Shown in pieces: positions 1 through 6,641 of a DNA stretch of 6,641 nucleotides. The notes beneath the pieces were generated by a model that had not been told where the DNA came from, ran no database searches, and was given only the letters and a program-made list of their open reading frames with translations. Position 1 is the stretch's first letter; the number at the start of each line of letters is the position of its first letter. This stretch comes from Ktedonobacter sp. (GTDB lineage: Bacteria; Chloroflexota; Ktedonobacteria; Ktedonobacterales; Ktedonobacteraceae). The stretch covers positions 6,341 through 12,981 of the forward strand of contig DMFQ01000125.1 in assembly GCA_003450555.1 (NCBI GenBank). Reading direction: 5' to 3'. The translations under genes were made by a program, and so were the position numbers.

Positions 1-5
1 CTGTT

Positions 6-2417
6 CTACCCACTTACAGCTACATCATCCACAAAGAACACGGAAGTAACCGATGAACTGCTAGCCGTCCTGCCGTTGAAGAGCAGCGTCACCGTCTGCC
101 CGGCGTAGTTGGACAACTTACTCGTCACATCGAAACTCACCTGTTGCCAGCTATTCTTAGCGTCGGTGTTGCAGGAGTGCTGCAATTTCCCAATGACACT
201 CCCGTTGCTATCCAACAACGCAACCGTCAAGGCATCTCTACACGAATGCGCTGTGCGTGTTGTATAGCCATACCACCAGTAGCTCACCGTGATGGTGCCA
301 CTACCGCTCGGTACAGTAATATCCTGCGAGATGCTATCGTCGCAGCTACTATAGCCGCAGAGATACGCGCTGTATTGTCCGCTATGGGGATTCGTTGAAT
401 CCACAATTTCATAGCCATTGGCTGACGATTCCTGCCACGGGTCAGCGCCCTGCTCAAAGCCACCATTCTGGATCAGCGAACCTGAAGGAGGCGGCTGTGG
501 AATAGGGGTATCGGTCGGATTCGTTGTGGGCGATGGCGCGGGCGTATCGGTCGCAGTCGGACTGGCTGTCGGACTCGGCACAGGCGTATCCGTCGGTGAG
601 GGCGTCGGGCTTGGAGAAGGCGTTCCCGTCGGACTGGCTGTTGGCGAGGGATTGGGCACGCTTCCACCTGCAATATCGCGCGCGATATTGTAGACATCGG
701 GCGATCCGATACCGCTGGCAAGGTCATAGTTTGCCGCCGCGGGATAGAACAGGTTGTCGCCGCTGCTCACATCGTGGAAAGGCGCAAACTGCTGCTGCGC
801 GCTCGCAAGGCCGTAGAGCACCGGATTGGCAAAGCCCATGCGTGACTTACCCTGTTTTTGCAGGTACTCATTGATAGTTGCAGTATTACCCGCCCAGAAT
901 GGCGCGGCTGCGCTTGTGCCACCAACGACAATCCAGCCTGCTGATGGGCACCCGGAGGCTGATGCGGTACAGTACACAGAGTAGCCTGTGGCCGGGTCGG
1001 CGTTTGCCGAGACATCCGGCACCTCGCGATTGCCGTTGCTGTACTGATTTGTCACGCCCGGCCCGGTCTGCCAACTCGGCTCTTTAAAGGTGTTACTGAG
1101 ACCACCACCGCCACCGGAACCTTTAGGGCTGCGCTGTGTATCCGTAGGATTGCTCCACACGGATTCGCTTCCATAGGCACCATTACTGACCTGGAGGTTG
1201 GTACCGCCAACGCCAGTTATGTAGGGATCACCGGCGGGAGAATCGACTGCCAGGTTCGTATCATTGCAGTCGTAGGCACCAGAGTCACCAGAGGCAGCAA
1301 ACATGGCGATCCCTTGCGCGGCTCCCTGCTTGAAAATGGTATCCAACGTTTGCAACTCTGAGGCGCCAGAGGCTGTCTCACACTCGCCCCAACTGATAGT
1401 AGTAATCTGCGCCTTATTGTCGGTGACGATCTTATTGTAGGTATCGTTCACCCCTTGCGTGCTGTTCGGTCCCTCGTAAACGATCTGCGACGCTTTGGGC
1501 GCCATGGCCGCTACGACTTCGATATCCAGCTCGACCTCAATCGCTCCCTGTCCGGCGGAACCATCGGAACCATCGACCAGTACATTGCTGATACTCGGGT
1601 TGCCCAGGTTATAGGCCTGCAGGTACTGCGTAATATCGCTGCTCTGGTAGCCATCCAACTCAAAAACGGCGACGGTCTGGTTGTTACCCATGACCCCTGC
1701 CTGCTGCAGCGGACCTGCGTCATAAGCTGCGACCAGGTCGGCAGGCTTGAACCCTGCCTGGGCATTTGGCTGCGCGTTCAACGAACGCTTGCCTAAGCCT
1801 GGTTTCCCGCTCTTTGGATTCAGGTCATGCAAGAGCGGATGCAGTTTCACGCTGTCATCGAGTCCACCAATAGAAGTAATAAGAGATGAAAGCGAGGCTG
1901 GAATACTCGGCGCACCAGCATTGGCATAGAAGGTGTGCGTGCCCAGCTTGTAGTTATTAATGTTGATTTGAAAGGCGGACTCGGCTTGCGCAACCGTAGC
2001 GCTAGCATCGATCAATAGTCCATTCGGAGCGATGCGAAGCACCGCCAAGCCCTGGTTACGCAAATAAGCCGTGACCTGCTGCTGCTGCTCTAGAGTGGGG
2101 CCGAATTCGTCGGCATACTCCTGAGGCGTAAGAAAGTGATGATACATAGATGAACGAGGATCATACAGGTTGCGCAGCAAGTTCTCCAATTCTTGCTGAT
2201 TACGGGGTTGCAGCCCGATCGAGAGGTTCAATTGCTGCCCTCTATTGGCGGCTCCGAGCAATTGTGCATGCTTGATAAGCGGAACGGTCTGCCCATTGAT
2301 GGGGGTACGCTGATCTTGCCTGGCCTGGGCAACTAAGCGAAGACTTAAGATACTGCTACCAACCACCACCAGGACTATAATGCCCATACCAAGCCTGTTC
2401 AGTAATTTACGCTGCAT
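6..2417 (-). CDS. Secreted sedolisin (peptidase family S53, kumamolisin-like) with PT-rich linker and C-terminal beta-sandwich domain
   Basis: This is a complete 803-residue serine-carboxyl endopeptidase precursor, a family that is secreted, self-activates and works at acid pH. I start it at ATG 2417, because GGAG lies 6 nt upstream; an in-frame TTG at 2444 would add nine residues ahead of the signal peptide. Residues 1-32 are a signal peptide (QRKLLNR, a hydrophobic core at about 9-26, then AQA). Residues about 40-190 match the Pro-kumamolisin activation domain. The catalytic domain spans about 222-584. Glu294 and Asp298 sit in EVELDIEV, the oxyanion Asp378 in ASGDSGA, and the nucleophile Ser502 in [15 protein letters not shown] and [10 protein letters not shown], near its end, resemble the family calcium site. 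A Pro/Ser/Thr linker (587-646) leads to a domain beginning NGGFEQG, which looks like a galactose-binding/CBM4_9-type jelly roll with four cysteines (687, 692, 726, 749). The family call is firm; the C-terminal domain's ligand is unknown. The gene diverges from the ATPase gene. Confidence 0.95.
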   Translation of the reverse strand: MQRKLLNRLGMGIIVLVVVGSSILSLRLVAQARQDQRTPINGQTVPLIKHAQLLGAANRGQQLNLSIGLQPRNQQELENLLRNLYDPRSSMYHHFLTPQEYADEFGPTLEQQQQVTAYLRNQGLAVLRIAPNGLLIDASATVAQAESAFQININNYKLGTHTFYANAGAPSIPASLSSLITSIGGLDDSVKLHPLLHDLNPKSGKPGLGKRSLNAQPNAQAGFKPADLVAAYDAGPLQQAGVMGNNQTVAVFELDGYQSSDITQYLQAYNLGNPSISNVLVDGSDGSAGQGAIEVELDIEVVAAMAPKASQIVYEGPNSTQGVNDTYNKIVTDNKAQITTISWGECETASGASELQTLDTIFKQGAAQGIAMFAASGDSGAYDCNDTNLAVDSPAGDPYITGVGGTNLQVSNGAYGSESVWSNPTDTQRSPKGSGGGGGLSNTFKEPSWQTGPGVTNQYSNGNREVPDVSANADPATGYSVYCTASASGCPSAGWIVVGGTSAAAPFWAGNTATINEYLQKQGKSRMGFANPVLYGLASAQQQFAPFHDVSSGDNLFYPAAANYDLASGIGSPDVYNIARDIAGGSVPNPSPTASPTGTPSPSPTPSPTDTPVPSPTASPTATDTPAPSPTTNPTDTPIPQPPPSGSLIQNGGFEQGADPWQESSANGYEIVDSTNPHSGQYSAYLCGYSSCDDSISQDITVPSGSGTITVSYWWYGYTTRTAHSCRDALTVALLDSNGSVIGKLQHSCNTDAKNSWQQVSFDVTSKLSNYAGQTVTLLFNGRTASSSSVTSVFFVDDVAVSG
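482..659 (-). repeat. Low-complexity Pro/Ser/Thr linker coding region of the peptidase
   Basis: About 60 codons encode an alternating PSPT / TDTP / SPTASPT linker between the catalytic domain and the C-terminal domain. At DNA level the stretch is repetitive; for example GTCGGACTGGCTGT occurs at both 556-569 and 628-641 on the plus strand. Such linkers keep binding and catalytic domains of secreted enzymes apart and are often glycosylated or length-variable. The plus strand also reads open here as a Gly/Val-rich frame, which is an artefact of the repeat. Confidence 0.85.
671..690. repeat. Perfect 20-bp palindrome inside the peptidase gene
   Basis: CAATATCGCGCGCGATATTG equals its own reverse complement and has no central spacer. 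It lies in codons for the last helix-like segment of the catalytic domain (YNIARDIAG), just before the PT-rich linker. The symmetry stops at 670/691. It may be fortuitous coding sequence or a binding or recombination site; nothing in the window decides between these. Confidence 0.7.
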
Positions 2418-2423
2418 GTGGCA

Positions 2424-2427
2424 CTCC
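2424..2427 (-). promoter_or_regulatory. Ribosome binding site of the peptidase gene
   Basis: On the minus strand GGAG (within TTTGGAG) lies 6 nt before the ATG at 2417. This spacing supports 2417 as the start over the upstream in-frame TTG at 2444, for which I see no comparable Shine-Dalgarno sequence. Confidence 0.75.
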
Positions 2428-2478
2428 AAATCAAATAAACGCAATACGACACGTTGATATACAAAGATAAACGGCAGC

Positions 2479-2507
2479 TTGACAGGGCTTGGGGGATTTC
2501 CTATAAG
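2479..2507 (+). promoter_or_regulatory. Distal sigma70-type promoter P1 for the ATPase-kinase unit
   Basis: A perfect -35 hexamer TTGACA (2479-2484) is followed after exactly 17 bp by TATAAG (2502-2507), five of six matches to the -10 consensus. Transcription would begin near 2514, giving an untranslated leader of about 95 nt before ATG 2610. The -10 overlaps the first copy of a tandem ATAAGTCA repeat. Confidence 0.65.
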
Positions 2508-2518
2508 TCAATAAGTCA
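2503..2518 (+). repeat. Tandem 8-bp direct repeat (ATAAGTCA x2) over the P1 -10 region
   Basis: ATAAGTCA occurs at 2503-2510 and immediately again at 2511-2518. The first copy shares bases with the P1 -10 element and the second covers the predicted start point. Direct repeats in this position can be regulator half-sites, but the stretch is short and A/T-rich, so chance is possible. Confidence 0.6.
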
Positions 2519-2526
2519 GCGATAAA

Positions 2527-2538
2527 TTGCAATTGCAA
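2527..2538. promoter_or_regulatory. Candidate operator dyad 1 (TTGCAATTGCAA)
   Basis: This is a perfect 12-bp palindrome, readable as TTGC-AATT-GCAA. It covers the P2 -35 hexamer and lies just downstream of the P1 start point. A protein bound here would block P2 polymerase binding and could act as a roadblock for P1. The cognate regulator is unknown. Confidence 0.5.
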
Positions 2539-2555
2539 AGATTGTCTCATATAAT
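2527..2555 (+). promoter_or_regulatory. Proximal sigma70-type promoter P2 for the ATPase-kinase unit
   Basis: TTGCAA (2527-2532, four of six to the -35 consensus) is separated by exactly 17 bp from a perfect TATAAT (2550-2555). The start point is expected near 2562, which leaves a leader of about 48 nt to ATG 2610. That makes the in-frame TTG at 2565 an unlikely translation start. The -35 is contained in a 12-bp palindrome. Confidence 0.65.
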
Positions 2556-2564
2556 TGTGGTAGC

Positions 2565-2575
2565 TTGCGTTGCAA
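2565..2575. promoter_or_regulatory. Candidate operator dyad 2 (TTGC-GTT-GCAA)
   Basis: A second inverted TTGC/GCAA pair has a 3-nt spacer and starts a few bases after the predicted P2 start point. Its centre is about 37 bp from the centre of dyad 1, so together they bracket the P2 -10. Similarity in half-site and placement suggests a shared regulator; this is inference. Confidence 0.4.
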
Positions 2576-2590
2576 AACACGCCATAATAA

Positions 2591-2598
2591 AAGAAGGA
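2591..2598 (+). promoter_or_regulatory. Ribosome binding site of the ABC ATPase gene
   Basis: AAGAAGGA lies 11 nt before ATG 2610, a slightly long but workable spacing. It supports 2610 rather than the in-frame TTG at 2565, whose extra codons encode a non-homologous basic stretch (CKTRHNKRRIKKR). Confidence 0.65.
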
Positions 2599-2609
2599 TC
2601 AAAAAGCGA

Positions 2610-3605
2610 ATGGCAAAAATCGCATTCAAAGAGATCACCAAGCAGTATGCCGGAACGGAAAAACCTGCCGTCGATAGAGTCACTTTCGAATTACCGGAAG
2701 GCACCACATGCATGCTGGTGGGAACCTCGGGATCCGGCAAAACCACCTTGCTGCGCATGGTCAACCGTTTGATCGAACCCACCTCAGGCGAGATCCTGAT
2801 CGATGGTAAAAATGTGCTCGATGAAAACCCTATTTTGTTACGCCGCCGCATCGGCTACGTCATCCAACAGGTCGGTCTCTTTCCACATATGACCATCGCT
2901 GAGAATGTGCGCGTCACCGCTGAGATTGCTGGTGGCTGGACCAGGCAGCGTCTCGCCGAGCGTGTCGACGAGCTTCTAGACCTGGTTGGCCTGCCTCCTG
3001 CCGAATATCGCGCACGCTTCCCACGTCAACTTTCCGGTGGGCAGCAGCAGCGCGTGGGACTGGCACGTGCGTTGGCAACCGATCCTGCTATCCTCTTAAT
3101 GGACGAACCCTTTGGCGCCCTCGATGCTATTACTCGCGCCCGTATGCAGGAAGAGTTGCTGCGCGTGCAGCGCGACGTCCATAAAACAATCCTTTTCGTC
3201 TCACACGACATCGAAGAGGCATTCAAACTCGGTGACCGGATTGCCGTCCTCTCCGAAGGCAAACTTGCACAACTTGGCTCACCAATCGAGCTGCTCGCGC
3301 ATCCGGCGAACGACTTTGTTCGACAGCTAGTGGGAGCGGATAATATTTTGCGCCAGCTTGAGTACCTACCCGTTCTAGAGGCAATAGAAACTGAATTGGA
3401 TAGTAACGCCGCCGTTCCTGGGAGCGTCCTTCCCCGCAGCTCATCCTCTGCAACCTTGCTTCAGGCTATGTTTACCTTGATCGAGAAAAACGTGACCGCA
3501 CTCAGCGTCTATGACGAGAAAACGCAAGAGCAGATTGGTTATGTCACCCTTTCCAGCATCAATCGTGAAGTCTCAAAATCCCACAGCGCATTGGCGGCGA
3601 AGTAG
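2610..3605 (+). CDS. Osmoprotectant (glycine betaine/carnitine/choline-type) ABC transporter ATP-binding protein, OpuCA/ProV family
   Basis: This 331-residue cytoplasmic ATPase would power uptake of quaternary-amine osmoprotectants through a membrane permease. Visible motifs are Walker A GTSGSGKTT (38-46), Q-loop YVIQQVGLFPHMTIAENV (83-100), signature LSGGQQQR (141-148), Walker B ILLMDEP (161-167; Asp165, Glu166), D-loop GALD and H-loop His199 in FVSHDIEEA. The Q-loop wording and DEPFGALDAITR are typical of the OpuCA/ProV/YehX group. After about residue 245 only one CBS-like segment is recognisable (ATLLQAMFTLIEKNV to IGYVTLSSINREV), whereas OpuCA of Bacillus (about 380 residues) carries a CBS pair. 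All catalytic residues are intact. No permease or binding-protein gene adjoins it; a sensor kinase gene follows after 22 nt. Two promoters and two dyads lie upstream. ATPase family is certain; substrate class is likely but not proven. Confidence 0.92.
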   Translation: MAKIAFKEITKQYAGTEKPAVDRVTFELPEGTTCMLVGTSGSGKTTLLRMVNRLIEPTSGEILIDGKNVLDENPILLRRRIGYVIQQVGLFPHMTIAENVRVTAEIAGGWTRQRLAERVDELLDLVGLPPAEYRARFPRQLSGGQQQRVGLARALATDPAILLMDEPFGALDAITRARMQEELLRVQRDVHKTILFVSHDIEEAFKLGDRIAVLSEGKLAQLGSPIELLAHPANDFVRQLVGADNILRQLEYLPVLEAIETELDSNAAVPGSVLPRSSSSATLLQAMFTLIEKNVTALSVYDEKTQEQIGYVTLSSINREVSKSHSALAAK

Positions 3606-3612
3606 CTCACGT

Positions 3613-3617
3613 AAGGA
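3613..3617 (+). promoter_or_regulatory. Ribosome binding site of the hybrid kinase gene
   Basis: AAGGA lies in the 22-nt gap after the ATPase stop codon and 10 nt before ATG 3628. An ATG at 3620 is only 2 nt from it and opens a short frame that ends at 3706, so 3628 is the better start. Its position implies translation from the ATPase message. Confidence 0.6.
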
Positions 3618-3627
3618 CAATGGAACG

Positions 3628-6600
3628 ATGGACGGTGTATCAGCACAAGAGAATCAACCTTTATCTACCAGTTCTCCAGCGAGCGAAGGTGAAATGGGAG
3701 CCTTGATGCGCTCCCTCGATTGGTCAAAAACGTCTCTAGACGCGGTTGAGCATTGGCCCCAGAGTCTACGTACCTCCGTGAGTATCTGCTTATCCTCGCG
3801 CTATCCTATGCTCATCTGGTGGGGACCAGAGCTAGTCATGATCTACAATGATGCCTACCGCCCCATACTCGGGTCTATCAAACATCCGGCGGCAATGGGA
3901 CAACGCGGCAGTGAATGTTGGCCCGAGATATGGAATATTATTGGTCCAATGCTTGAAGGTGTGATGACGACGGGTACAGCCACCTGGTCTACTAACCAAC
4001 TGCTCCCCCTTGAGCGCAATGGTTACCCCGAGGAATGTTACTTCACGTTTTCCTACAGCCCTATCCGCGACGAAACAGGTGGAGTCGGTGGCGTCTTTAC
4101 AGCTGTGACCGAGACGACGGGACAGGTGCTCGGTGAAAGACGCCTGCGCACATTACACGATCTGACTGAACGTACAGCCGAGGCCAGCACAGCCGCAGAG
4201 ACATGTTCCATTGCGGTAGAAGTCCTGGCCGAAAATGCCGCCGACATACCTTTTGCCTTGCTCTACTTGTTGGAAAACAATGGGAAACAGGCTCACCTGG
4301 CAGGAAATCACGGTCTTGGTGCCAACACTCCAGTAAGCCCACTCGTTGTCGATATGACGGTTGAAGAGCAAATAGATGCTGCAACATGGCCGCTTGAGCA
4401 GGTAGCTTTTTCCGGTCAGGCCAAGCTCATAGAACAGCTAACCGAGCGCTTTGACCCACTGCTTGTGCAAACGGCGTATGGTACTGCCCAATCCGCCCTG
4501 ATCTTGCCACTATCTCATCCAGGCCAATACACTCCCTTTGGCTTACTTGTAGCAGGCATCAGCCCATTACGCGCACTGGATGATGACTACAAAAACTTCT
4601 TCGAACTGGTTGCAGGACAGATCGGCAACACTATAGCTAAAGCCCGCGCTTTACAGGAGGCACGCGAACGGGCCGAGGCACTTGCTGAACTAGATCGCGC
4701 TAAAACAAGCTTCTTTAGCAATGTCAGCCACGAGTTTCGCACGCCGCTGACGCTTCTCCTCGGTCCAGTAGAAGAGGCGCTGGATGAGGAGAAGATTGTT
4801 TCCTCAAGTGAAACGGCCTCCCCAGGTGAAGTGGCAAGACGACGCAGGCAGCGCGAGCGGCTTGAGGTTGTACGGCGAAACAGCTTACGCTTGCTTAAAC
4901 TTGTCAACACCCTGCTTGACTTCTCACGCATTGAGGCGGGGCGTCTGCAGGCCGTTTATGAATCTACAGACCTTGCTAGTTTCACCGCCGATCTTGCCAG
5001 CACCTTTCGCTCCGCGCTGGAACAGGCACAGCTGCACTTTGTTGTCGATTGCCGCCCACTATCTGAGCCAGTCTATGTTGACCGTGATATGTGGGAAAAG
5101 ATCGTGCTCAACCTGCTCTCCAACGCGTTTAAGTTCACCTTCGAGGGGCAAATTACTGTTTCACTCCACGAAAACGGTACCAGCGTTGAGCTTATCGTGA
5201 GCGATACAGGCACAGGCATTCCAGAAGAGGAAGTATCTCATCTCTTCGAGCGCTTCCATCGTATCCGTGGCGCCCGTGCTCGCACTCACGAGGGTTCTGG
5301 TATTGGACTTGCGTTAGTCCAAGAGCTTGTGCGCCTGCATGGAGGAACGGTACAAGTCGCGAGCGCAGTCGATCAGGGGACGACCTTTACCGTGGCGATT
5401 CCATCAGGTACAGCCCACTTACCGCAGGAGCGCATACGAGCGGGGGGACCCGAATGGACAGAAACGTATTCCTCCCTGGGTACGACTCCCTACATCGAGG
5501 AGGCGCTGCGCTGGCTGCCGGAGGTTCCAGCAAAACCAACCGATGCTTTAGTAAATCCTATCCAGAGGATAGACCAGGATAGCGCGCAGCAGTCTATAGC
5601 AGCAAAGGGAAAAAAAGAGCCGAAGACGAAGATATCGGAAACCGCGCATATCCTGCTGGCCGACGACAACACCGATATGCGCGACTACCTCAAGCGCCTG
5701 CTCAGTACGCGCTATTCCGTAGACGCAGTAACCAATGGTGCTGCTGCTCTTGGCGCTGCCTTTGAACGAACGCCAGACCTTGTTCTCAGCGACATCATGA
5801 TGCCTGAACTCGATGGCTTCCAACTGCTTCACGCCCTGCGCGCAGATCCGCGCACGAGCACTGTCCCCGTCATACTTCTTTCCGCGCGCGCAGGAGAAGA
5901 AGCTGCTATCGAAGGTCTGAAGGCCGGGGCGGACGATTACCTGGTGAAGCCCTTCTCAGGACGCGAGTTGCTGGCACGTGTGAGTGCACACCTGGAGATG
6001 GCTAGAGCGCGCGAGAAAACTGCTCGGCAGGAACGACAGCACGCGGAGCGTTTGCAGAAACTCGCTCAAGCCGCACTAGCAATAAACTCCATCCTCTCAA
6101 GTGAAGAGATCCTGTGGCTAATCACGGAGCAGGCTCGTACCATCATTGGCACGCATCAAAGCATCACCAGCCGGAAAACAGATGAAACATGGGCACAGGC
6201 CGTCCATGCCATCTCTCTCTCGGAGAAGTATGCGTATTGGAGAGATTACGATGTCCGCCCCGATGGCAGCGGTATCTATGCCCTGGTATGTAACACGAAC
6301 ACACCGCTGCGCATGACACAGGAGGAACTTGAACGACATCCCGCCTGGCGAGGGTTTGGGCACGAGGCGGCAAATCACCCGCCGATACGCGGTTGGCTGG
6401 CTGCCCCCTTGATTGGACGTAACGGTCGCAATCTAGGCATCATCCAACTCTCTGACAAGTACGATGGCAGCGAGTTTAGCGCGGAGGATGAGTCTATCCT
6501 GGTACAACTCTCTCAAATGGCCTCCGTGGCCATCGAGAACGCCCTGCTCTACCAGCAAGCTCAGGACGCCCTGCGCGGGCGCGACGAACTGCTCTCGATG

Positions 6601-6641
6601 GTATCGCACGACCTCAAAAATCCCGTTGGCACGGTAAAAGG
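3628..6641 (+). CDS. Hybrid sensor histidine kinase, PAS-GAF-HisKA-HATPase_c-REC-GAF-HisKA..., 3' end cut by window edge
   Basis: The frame is open for 1004 codons and leaves the window without a stop. No membrane segment or signal peptide is visible, so it is a cytoplasmic multi-sensor kinase. Residues about 55-165 form a PAS-like sensor (YPMLIWWGPELVMIYNDAY to FSYSPIRDETG). About 175-340 is GAF 1. The first DHp has phosphoacceptor His368 in VSHEFRTPL. The ATP-binding domain has N-box Asn495/Asn499 in NLLSNAFKFT, G1 SDTGTGIP (Asp526), F-box LFERFHRI, G2 EGSGIGLAL (556-564) and G3 at 584. A conserved-looking linker (AHLPQERI, YIEEALRWLP) leads to a receiver at 674-790 with Asp679/Asp680, phospho-Asp722 (SDIMMP), Ser752 and Lys774. 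GAF 2 (about 806-978) has RGWLAAPLIG. A second H-box, MVSHDLKNPV with His994, starts just before the edge. All catalytic residues seen are intact. It follows the ATPase gene by 22 nt, probably in one operon. The signal and the output partner are unknown. Confidence 0.93.
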   Translation, partial: MDGVSAQENQPLSTSSPASEGEMGALMRSLDWSKTSLDAVEHWPQSLRTSVSICLSSRYPMLIWWGPELVMIYNDAYRPILGSIKHPAAMGQRGSECWPEIWNIIGPMLEGVMTTGTATWSTNQLLPLERNGYPEECYFTFSYSPIRDETGGVGGVFTAVTETTGQVLGERRLRTLHDLTERTAEASTAAETCSIAVEVLAENAADIPFALLYLLENNGKQAHLAGNHGLGANTPVSPLVVDMTVEEQIDAATWPLEQVAFSGQAKLIEQLTERFDPLLVQTAYGTAQSALILPLSHPGQYTPFGLLVAGISPLRALDDDYKNFFELVAGQIGNTIAKARALQEARERAEALAELDRAKTSFFSNVSHEFRTPLTLLLGPVEEALDEEKIVSSSETASPGEVARRRRQRERLEVVRRNSLRLLKLVNTLLDFSRIEAGRLQAVYESTDLASFTADLASTFRSALEQAQLHFVVDCRPLSEPVYVDRDMWEKIVLNLLSNAFKFTFEGQITVSLHENGTSVELIVSDTGTGIPEEEVSHLFERFHRIRGARARTHEGSGIGLALVQELVRLHGGTVQVASAVDQGTTFTVAIPSGTAHLPQERIRAGGPEWTETYSSLGTTPYIEEALRWLPEVPAKPTDALVNPIQRIDQDSAQQSIAAKGKKEPKTKISETAHILLADDNTDMRDYLKRLLSTRYSVDAVTNGAAALGAAFERTPDLVLSDIMMPELDGFQLLHALRADPRTSTVPVILLSARAGEEAAIEGLKAGADDYLVKPFSGRELLARVSAHLEMARAREKTARQERQHAERLQKLAQAALAINSILSSEEILWLITEQARTIIGTHQSITSRKTDETWAQAVHAISLSEKYAYWRDYDVRPDGSGIYALVCNTNTPLRMTQEELERHPAWRGFGHEAANHPPIRGWLAAPLIGRNGRNLGIIQLSDKYDGSEFSAEDESILVQLSQMASVAIENALLYQQAQDALRGRDELLSMVSHDLKNPVGTVK

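Noticed and set aside
418..693. Plus-strand Gly/Val-rich open frame ([20 protein letters not shown] type)
   Set aside because: It is the antisense reading of the repetitive PT-rich linker of the peptidase; it has no Shine-Dalgarno sequence and no family resemblance.
2418..2444. Upstream TTG start at 2444 for the peptidase, adding nine residues
   Set aside because: ATG 2417 has GGAG at 6-nt spacing and begins a textbook signal peptide; the extension would put acidic and polar residues ahead of it.
2565..2609. Upstream TTG start at 2565 for the ABC ATPase
   Set aside because: It lies about 3 nt after the predicted P2 start point, has no ribosome binding site for a P2 transcript, and adds a basic segment outside the family's N-terminus (MAKIAFKEITKQY).
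2418..2609. Minus-strand promoter for the peptidase
   Set aside because: I looked for -35/-10 pairs with 16-18 bp spacing. Only weak combinations (for example TTGCAA-16-TATATG) were found, far below the quality of the plus-strand pair, so no site is called.
3620..3706. Small open frame starting at ATG 3620 before the kinase gene
   Set aside because: It has 28 codons, overlaps the kinase start in another frame, sits only 2 nt from the AAGGA site, and resembles nothing; possible coupling role cannot be supported.
4784..5551. Plus-strand frames at 4784-5200 and 5327-5551
   Set aside because: They are out-of-frame shadows inside the kinase gene, whose own frame encodes recognisable HisKA and HATPase_c motifs throughout.

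Overview
The window carries three protein genes. A secreted acid peptidase lies on the minus strand (about 6-2417). A divergent plus-strand pair follows: an OpuCA/ProV-type osmoprotectant ABC transporter ATPase (2610-3605) and a very large hybrid sensor histidine kinase that runs off the right edge (3628-6641). Coding density is high, G+C is a little over half by eye, and no RNA gene, CRISPR array, IS element or transposase was seen.

Organism: the combination of a sedolisin (S53) peptidase with a Pro/Ser/Thr-rich linker, and a PAS-GAF-HisKA-HATPase-REC-GAF-HisKA protein with the 'SDTGTGIP' and 'THEGSGIGLALVQELVRLHG' style kinase core, fits a soil bacterium with a large genome. My best guess is Chloroflexota, class Ktedonobacteria. 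This is an inference from recalled family resemblance and base composition; there is no rRNA or other marker in the window to prove it.

Layout: 6-2417 (minus) encodes an 803-residue pre-pro-peptidase made of a signal peptide, an activation prodomain, a sedolisin catalytic domain with Glu/Asp/Asp/Ser catalytic residues, a PT-rich linker and a beta-sandwich, carbohydrate-binding-like C-terminal domain. 2418-2609 is the divergent control region. It holds two plus-strand sigma70-type promoters in series (TTGACA-17-TATAAG and TTGCAA-17-TATAAT). Two TTGC-N3/4-GCAA dyads bracket the second promoter, and a tandem ATAAGTCA repeat overlaps the -10 of the first. 2610-3605 is the ATPase. After 22 nt, with no terminator, 3628-6641 is the kinase.

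How they work together: the ATPase and kinase are very probably one transcription unit. The ATPase has no permease or substrate-binding gene beside it here, so its membrane partner must lie outside the window. A link between osmoprotectant uptake and the cytoplasmic sensor kinase is suggested only by co-orientation. The peptidase is transcribed away from them and is probably functionally separate (extracellular protein breakdown at low pH). The most interesting points are the dual-promoter/dual-dyad control region, the orphan ATPase joined to a sensor kinase, and the two histidine kinase cores in one polypeptide.
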